Assembly: GCA_030737875.1 (NCBI GenBank) | Contig: CM060910.1 | Coordinates: 618,401,303-618,465,302 of the forward strand | Direction of reading: 5' to 3' | From: Allium sativum | Taxonomy: Eukaryota; Streptophyta; Magnoliopsida; Asparagales; Amaryllidaceae | Length of the DNA: 64,000 nt | Part shown: positions 59,872-64,000 of the stretch, one piece after another | Position numbering within the stretch: position 1 is the stretch's first letter | Layout: each line of letters opens with the position of its first letter | Translations under genes and position numbers: made by a program | Notes under the pieces: generated by a model | What the model was told of the DNA's origin: nothing | Databases searched by the model: none | The model's input: only the letters and a program-made list of their open reading frames with translations

Positions 59872-62800
59872 GCCCCTCGTCCACAAACCATGGACGATAT
59901 TTATTGGTTGAAATTGTTGTGAAAATTGATTGATAACGAATGATTGTTTGGGATTGTTTGTGGTTGATATTGATTGATTGAGGTTGAAAAATACCCGTTT
60001 GTGGTTGAAAAATATTTGGTTGAAACCACATAGGATTAGTTTGTGGAAATGAAATAAATATATACATGCCGCCTGCGTGCGAACTAGATGCATGATCCCC
60101 ATTGTCAAAAACCGTGAGGTTTTAAGGTAGAGCGAGGAGCCGTACTAGGGACGGTCCCGGTTTTAACTACCTTGCCGTTATGCTGCCGAAATTTTGAATA
60201 ATATTCGTGTATTTGAATTATTTTCATATGCTTAAACTATATTTATTCATTGAATAGAAAACATTCATGTGTTGAATTGATATTCATTCGTTGATTAGAA
60301 ATTCATGTGTTGAATGGTATTCGCGTTTTAAAATGTAAAAATCACATTTTTATCTATATATAGAAACTATAGAAAACATTCATGTGTTGAATTGATATTC
60401 ATTCGTTGACTAGAAATTCATGTGTTGAATGGTATTCATATTTTGAAATAAATTGTTTGATAATAAAAATCACATTTTTATCTATATATAGAAACTATAG
60501 AAAACATTCATGTGTTGAATTGATATTCATTCGTTGACTAGAAATTCATGTGTTGAATGGTATTCATATTTTGAAATAAATTGTTTGATAATAAAAATCA
60601 CATTTTTATCTATATATAGAAACTATAGAAAACATTCATGCGTTGAATTGATATTCATTCGTTGATTAGAAATTCATGTGTTGAATGGTATTCATATTTT
60701 GAAATAAATTGTTTGATAATAAAAATCACATTTTTATCTATATATAAAAACTATAGAAAACATTCATGTGTTGAATTGATATTCATTCGTTGATTAGAAA
60801 TTCATGTGTTGAATGGTATTCATATTTTGAAATAAATTGTTTGATAATAAAAATCACCTTTTATCGACTATATGAACTGTGTAAAATAATCTCGTTTTAA
60901 AAGAAATTGTTTTATGATAAAAATCCTATTTTTGTCACCTATATGAACTATATAGAAAAATAGTGTTTCGAAATGAATTGTTTTACAATAAAAATCACAT
61001 TTTTACTGTATGCATAAATCGTTGAAATGTGAAGTGTTAAAAATAGCCACTTGTTCAAAATAAACATATATGAGTTGAAATATTCATTAATTAGCTAATG
61101 AAATGATTTGCACCTATTTATGTAACATTAGAATGAATGGTGTTTTTAAACCAAATAGAAATCAAATATGAAGTCGAATAGAAAATGATAAATAATAAGA
61201 ACTGTATATATATTTATATGCATATTCATTGAACAGGTTATAGCGAAGGGGCTAGAGAAGAGGAATAAAATTTTGTGCCCGACAAATAGGTACACATTTA
61301 CTGTTTTGTTTGGGTGATGATTTTATGAGCCTGTTGGCTAGCCGCTTGGCTTTTTCTTTTTCTTTTTGAGATTAGAAGGACCGGGAAAGCTATTTGCGAT
61401 TTCCCGATGCTCCCGGTGCAGGGGAGGTTATGGCGAAATTTTCCAAAATTTTAAGGTGTTAGAAAAAATTTGAAGTGAAAACGATATTGAAATCATTGAA
61501 TGAACTATATTTATATAAATATATAAATATAAATAAAATTAAAACGAAACGAAGCCGTGCAGTTCGTATTTTGAAACCGTGATTTCAAACAACTAGTACG
61601 GGGAATCCGACCATTGGATTTTCCCGAAACCTCAACCGTCGGGTTCGCCTTGGAAATATCTTCCCAACGGCACCAACTTTGTAAAAATCCAACGGTTGGA
61701 TTGTTTGGAATGTTTAATTCAAATCTGATGAAAAACAGGGCCAGAAGCGATTATATTTATATATATATATATAAATATAATTATATATTTAATCGAATAA
61801 CGACGCTGCAGTTCGTATTTTGAAATCAAAATTTCAAACGATTGTACCGGGAGATCCGACCGTCGGATTTTCCCGAAACTGGAACCGTTGGATTCGTTTT
61901 GAAAAGACCTTTCTAATGACATAAATTTTGTGAAGATCCAACGGTTAGATTTTCAGATATGTGTAAATCAATTCTGAAGAAAAACAGCGCCACGGCCGCG
62001 TTATGGCCCGAAGCGTCGTTTTGAATAAATTAGCTATTTTAAAATAAATAAAAATAGCGATAAATAGTTATAAAATATCATAAGCGACATGGAATGGAAA
62101 TAAACTGAATTTGCTCGATTTATGTGGCTTTTGATGGTTGAATGTGTTTGGTGTGAAAATTACATTAAAGAACAAAATTGATGTGGTCGAATAATTTAAC
62201 CATTGAAATAAATTGATTTGAAATTCTAAATATACGTGAATTATTTGAAAAGGCCGAGTTAATTCTCATTTCAAATAATCGACCGACGATTGAAAGTCGA
62301 AGATGAAGACGGTGGTCGAAGACCGGAGATCTTCACCTCGTTTGGATGGTAACCGAGGTCCTGATTGGGAGGCATCCCGAAATATGGATAATGAGTGGTG
62401 ATCGTTCAGACGTGAGTGGTGATCGAAGGGTTTGCGAGGTATTTAGTGCCTCCGGTTTCGTTCAGACCCAGAACGGACTTGTAAATGGACTGTGTGTCCG
62501 ACATTGGAATTTGTTCTGTGTGATTGATAGCCATCAGTTGCACGGTGTGAATTGCCTGTGTGGCATGCTAAGATGCAGTGATTAGGGCTTCTGTTGAAAA
62601 GCAAAGTCTTGTGGTGATGATCAAAGCACCGCCTGTGTGGCGTAGCTTTGTGTATAACGTAAATTCGCGAGCCTCACACCCCGGTACGAACCAGAAACGG
62701 GAGGAAGGACCTCAGGGAGGACATGCGTTTCTTTCTAGCTAAGGTAGTGTCAGTGACCTACCAGCCCTGACATTTATATTCTTTTCACCTATGTGGTTGT

Positions 62801-63817
62801 TGCTGTTGCGAGGCGCCTCGGTTTGATCGGACGATCCGGGTCCGATGGAGTCATTCGTTGGCTCGTTTACGCCGCAAAGGGCGGGGAAACGTATTGTTCA
62901 GGAATTTTAATCCACATCGGTGGACCGGCCCTGTCGCTCCTAGGGTCACTCGAGCTCTGATCCTGTGGCTCGGGCTAGAGAGTCACGAATTCGGTAAGGA
63001 CTATCTTTTGCCTTGGTTCATGACGGAAAACCAATTTCCAAATATGTGACGATGCGATTTTGATTGTATACCTATATATGGCGACATAGTGCTATGGGGC
63101 ATTAATGCCGTCTATGATTGATAATTATGATTTGAAATAGTTTTCAAAACATATAAACCCTAGCAATAATATCAAATGCCTTTGTTTTATTCGTATCAAG
63201 CATATTTGGCCGTTATAAGGTAAAAACTCTATCCTCCGGTTTGCGTTGCATTGTGTGATGGGAACTGAGTCCTATAACGGCTTCATTTTTATAAAAAGCA
63301 TATCGATGTTTAAAAGAAAGATTTGTTTTAAAGCACTGGCAATCCAATGGAGTAAACCCGTTCCACGAAAGTGGCGTGGTCCTGAGATTAGCCATATTAT
63401 ATGTGTGTGGAGTAGATTTCTCATACCAGTCCCATGACTGACTCGTAGTTTGTTTCACTCTCAAACTCGGGTGCCCCTTTTTCCACACGGGCAGCCTTGT
63501 ATTCAGGTTTAGCTGGTTCTCTTTCTGGATAGCTGGAGCTGAAGATGGATTCTATCATTTATTTCTTTTTATGCTGTTCAGCTCCTATTGTACATATTTT
63601 GTTTATTTCCGCTGTAGACATTTATGTATAGCTGAACTGTATTTGTGCTAAGTAAGATCATGTATACTGTGTAACTCTGATGATTACTTTTATCCAGTAT
63701 ATTCTATTGTTCATTATCTGGCGTATTTATTTAATTCTGTTCTGCTATTATCTGTTTCTGTGTTATATTCCAAAGATAACCCTTGTTTCCGTGAGAACGG
63801 GATTTCGGGTCGTCTCA
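57881..63817 (+). repeat. 3' LTR of element 5 (5937 bp)
   Basis: It is nearly identical to 47254-53143. Differences seen include a single base near 58092 (AAC for ACC), changes in C-run length (58850-59095), an extra ~40-bp unit of the TTTAAAACTGATTTTTTT repeat (59220-59290), the AT run length near 59840-59870, and AATAAATAAATA in place of TATATAAATA at the TATA position (58731-58742). The splice donor GTGAGT is at 59106 and the 128-bp array at 60257-60883. Confidence 0.95.
60257..60883 (+). repeat. 128-bp tandem array in the 3' LTR (five units)
   Basis: Units start at 60257, 60372, 60500, 60628 and 60756, the same 115 then 128-bp steps as in the 5' LTR, with only scattered base differences. 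Copy number has not changed since insertion. Confidence 0.92.
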
Positions 63818-63822
63818 TCATA
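63818..63822 (+). other. Target-site duplication, right copy (TCATA)
   Basis: Exact repeat of 47249-47253, marking the end of element 5. Confidence 0.95.
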
Positions 63823-64000
63823 TTGACAAGTTTCTCAAAAGCTGCCTCCATCGCACGGAAAACCCTCTAAAGCTTGAAAGAAAATTAGCTGCAGGTGAAA
63901 CTATTATGGCTATAGATGGAAGTCGGGCACTACTTTGCCCTTCGATAGGTATCATAGTCTTATCAAGCCTACGGAACCGTGCCGCGATGAGGTTATCTCC
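63823..64000 (-). pseudogene. gag: Gag fragment of element 4 (continuation)
   Basis: On the minus strand this reads a gag piece with AMEAAFEKLVNM at its end. This matches GATFEKLVDMALMHE in the gag of element 3 and joins the gag remains left of 47253. It runs off the window. Element 5 therefore sits inside gag of element 4. The reading frame upstream is decayed. Confidence 0.72.

Larger units (their letters stand above)
47254..63817 (+). mobile_element. Complete giant-LTR Ty3/gypsy chromovirus (element 5), 16.6 kb
   Basis: Two LTRs of 5890 and 5937 bp enclose a 4.7 kb internal region with a primer site, one uninterrupted 1413-aa gag-pol and a polypurine tract. The 5-bp target duplication is perfect, and the LTRs look about 99% alike by eye, with most length difference in C-runs and short repeats. 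The insertion is therefore young. Domain order and the tail point to the Tekay/Del branch of chromoviruses, which is known for long LTRs; nearly 6 kb is at the upper end. The LTRs make up more than 70% of the element. It lies in the gag region of element 4. Confidence 0.95.

Overview
The window is plant nuclear DNA made almost entirely of nested LTR retrotransposons. I see no convincing host protein gene, rRNA, true tRNA or CRISPR array. The plant origin is read from the Ty3/gypsy lineages (Tat and chromovirus-type Tekay/Del), the tRNA-Met type primer sites, the TATA and AAACCCTAA promoter signals, and the mixture of very AT-rich and very C-rich non-coding DNA. It looks like repeat-rich heterochromatin. 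The species cannot be named from what is visible.

Layout from left to right. (1) 1-12118: the 3' part of a decayed Tat-lineage element. It holds gag-protease, RT, RNase H and integrase, then a 98-111 bp tandem array, an antisense gene with its own likely promoter, and a 727 bp 3' LTR at 11392-12118. (2) 12119-18513: an old, roughly 6.4 kb LTR related to the giant LTRs at the right of the window. The Tat element sits at its first bases. (3) 18514-22278: AT-rich DNA with microsatellites and a minus-strand copia relic. (4) 22279-29142: a decayed LTR of the same broad family in reverse orientation, holding an insertion of unknown type and a 427 bp element (27008-27434) with 8-bp target duplications and a tRNA-like A/B-box core. 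(5) 29143-31438: unassigned. (6) 31439-32663: a truncated copia element (LTR, primer site, start of gag). (7) 32664-41183: element 3, a Tekay/Del-type chromovirus with a 3.1 kb 5' LTR, a broken gag-pol and the first 246 bp of its 3' LTR. (8) From 41184: element 4, a minus-strand relative with a 4.6 kb LTR and most of pol deleted, inserted into the 3' LTR of element 3. (9) 47254-63817: element 5, a complete 16.6 kb chromovirus with two ~5.9 kb LTRs, an intact 1413-aa gag-pol and a perfect TCATA target duplication, inserted in the gag region of element 4. Element 4 resumes at 63823 and runs off the window.

Order of events: copia fragment, then element 3, then element 4, then element 5. On the left, the old LTR came first and the Tat element second. 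Element 5 is the only one that looks able to make its own proteins. The most interesting signal is an arrangement shared by elements 3 and 5: a TATA box, a short leader and a consensus 5' splice site inside the LTR, with a 3' splice site just before the gag start codon. The related LTR of element 4 and the old LTR keep the TATA box and 5' splice site. This suggests gag-pol is expressed from a spliced RNA whose intron removes most of the LTR and the primer-binding site. Other points are hairpin families inside the LTRs, a noncoding LTR block conserved between old and young copies, and a GTCGAC palindrome array.
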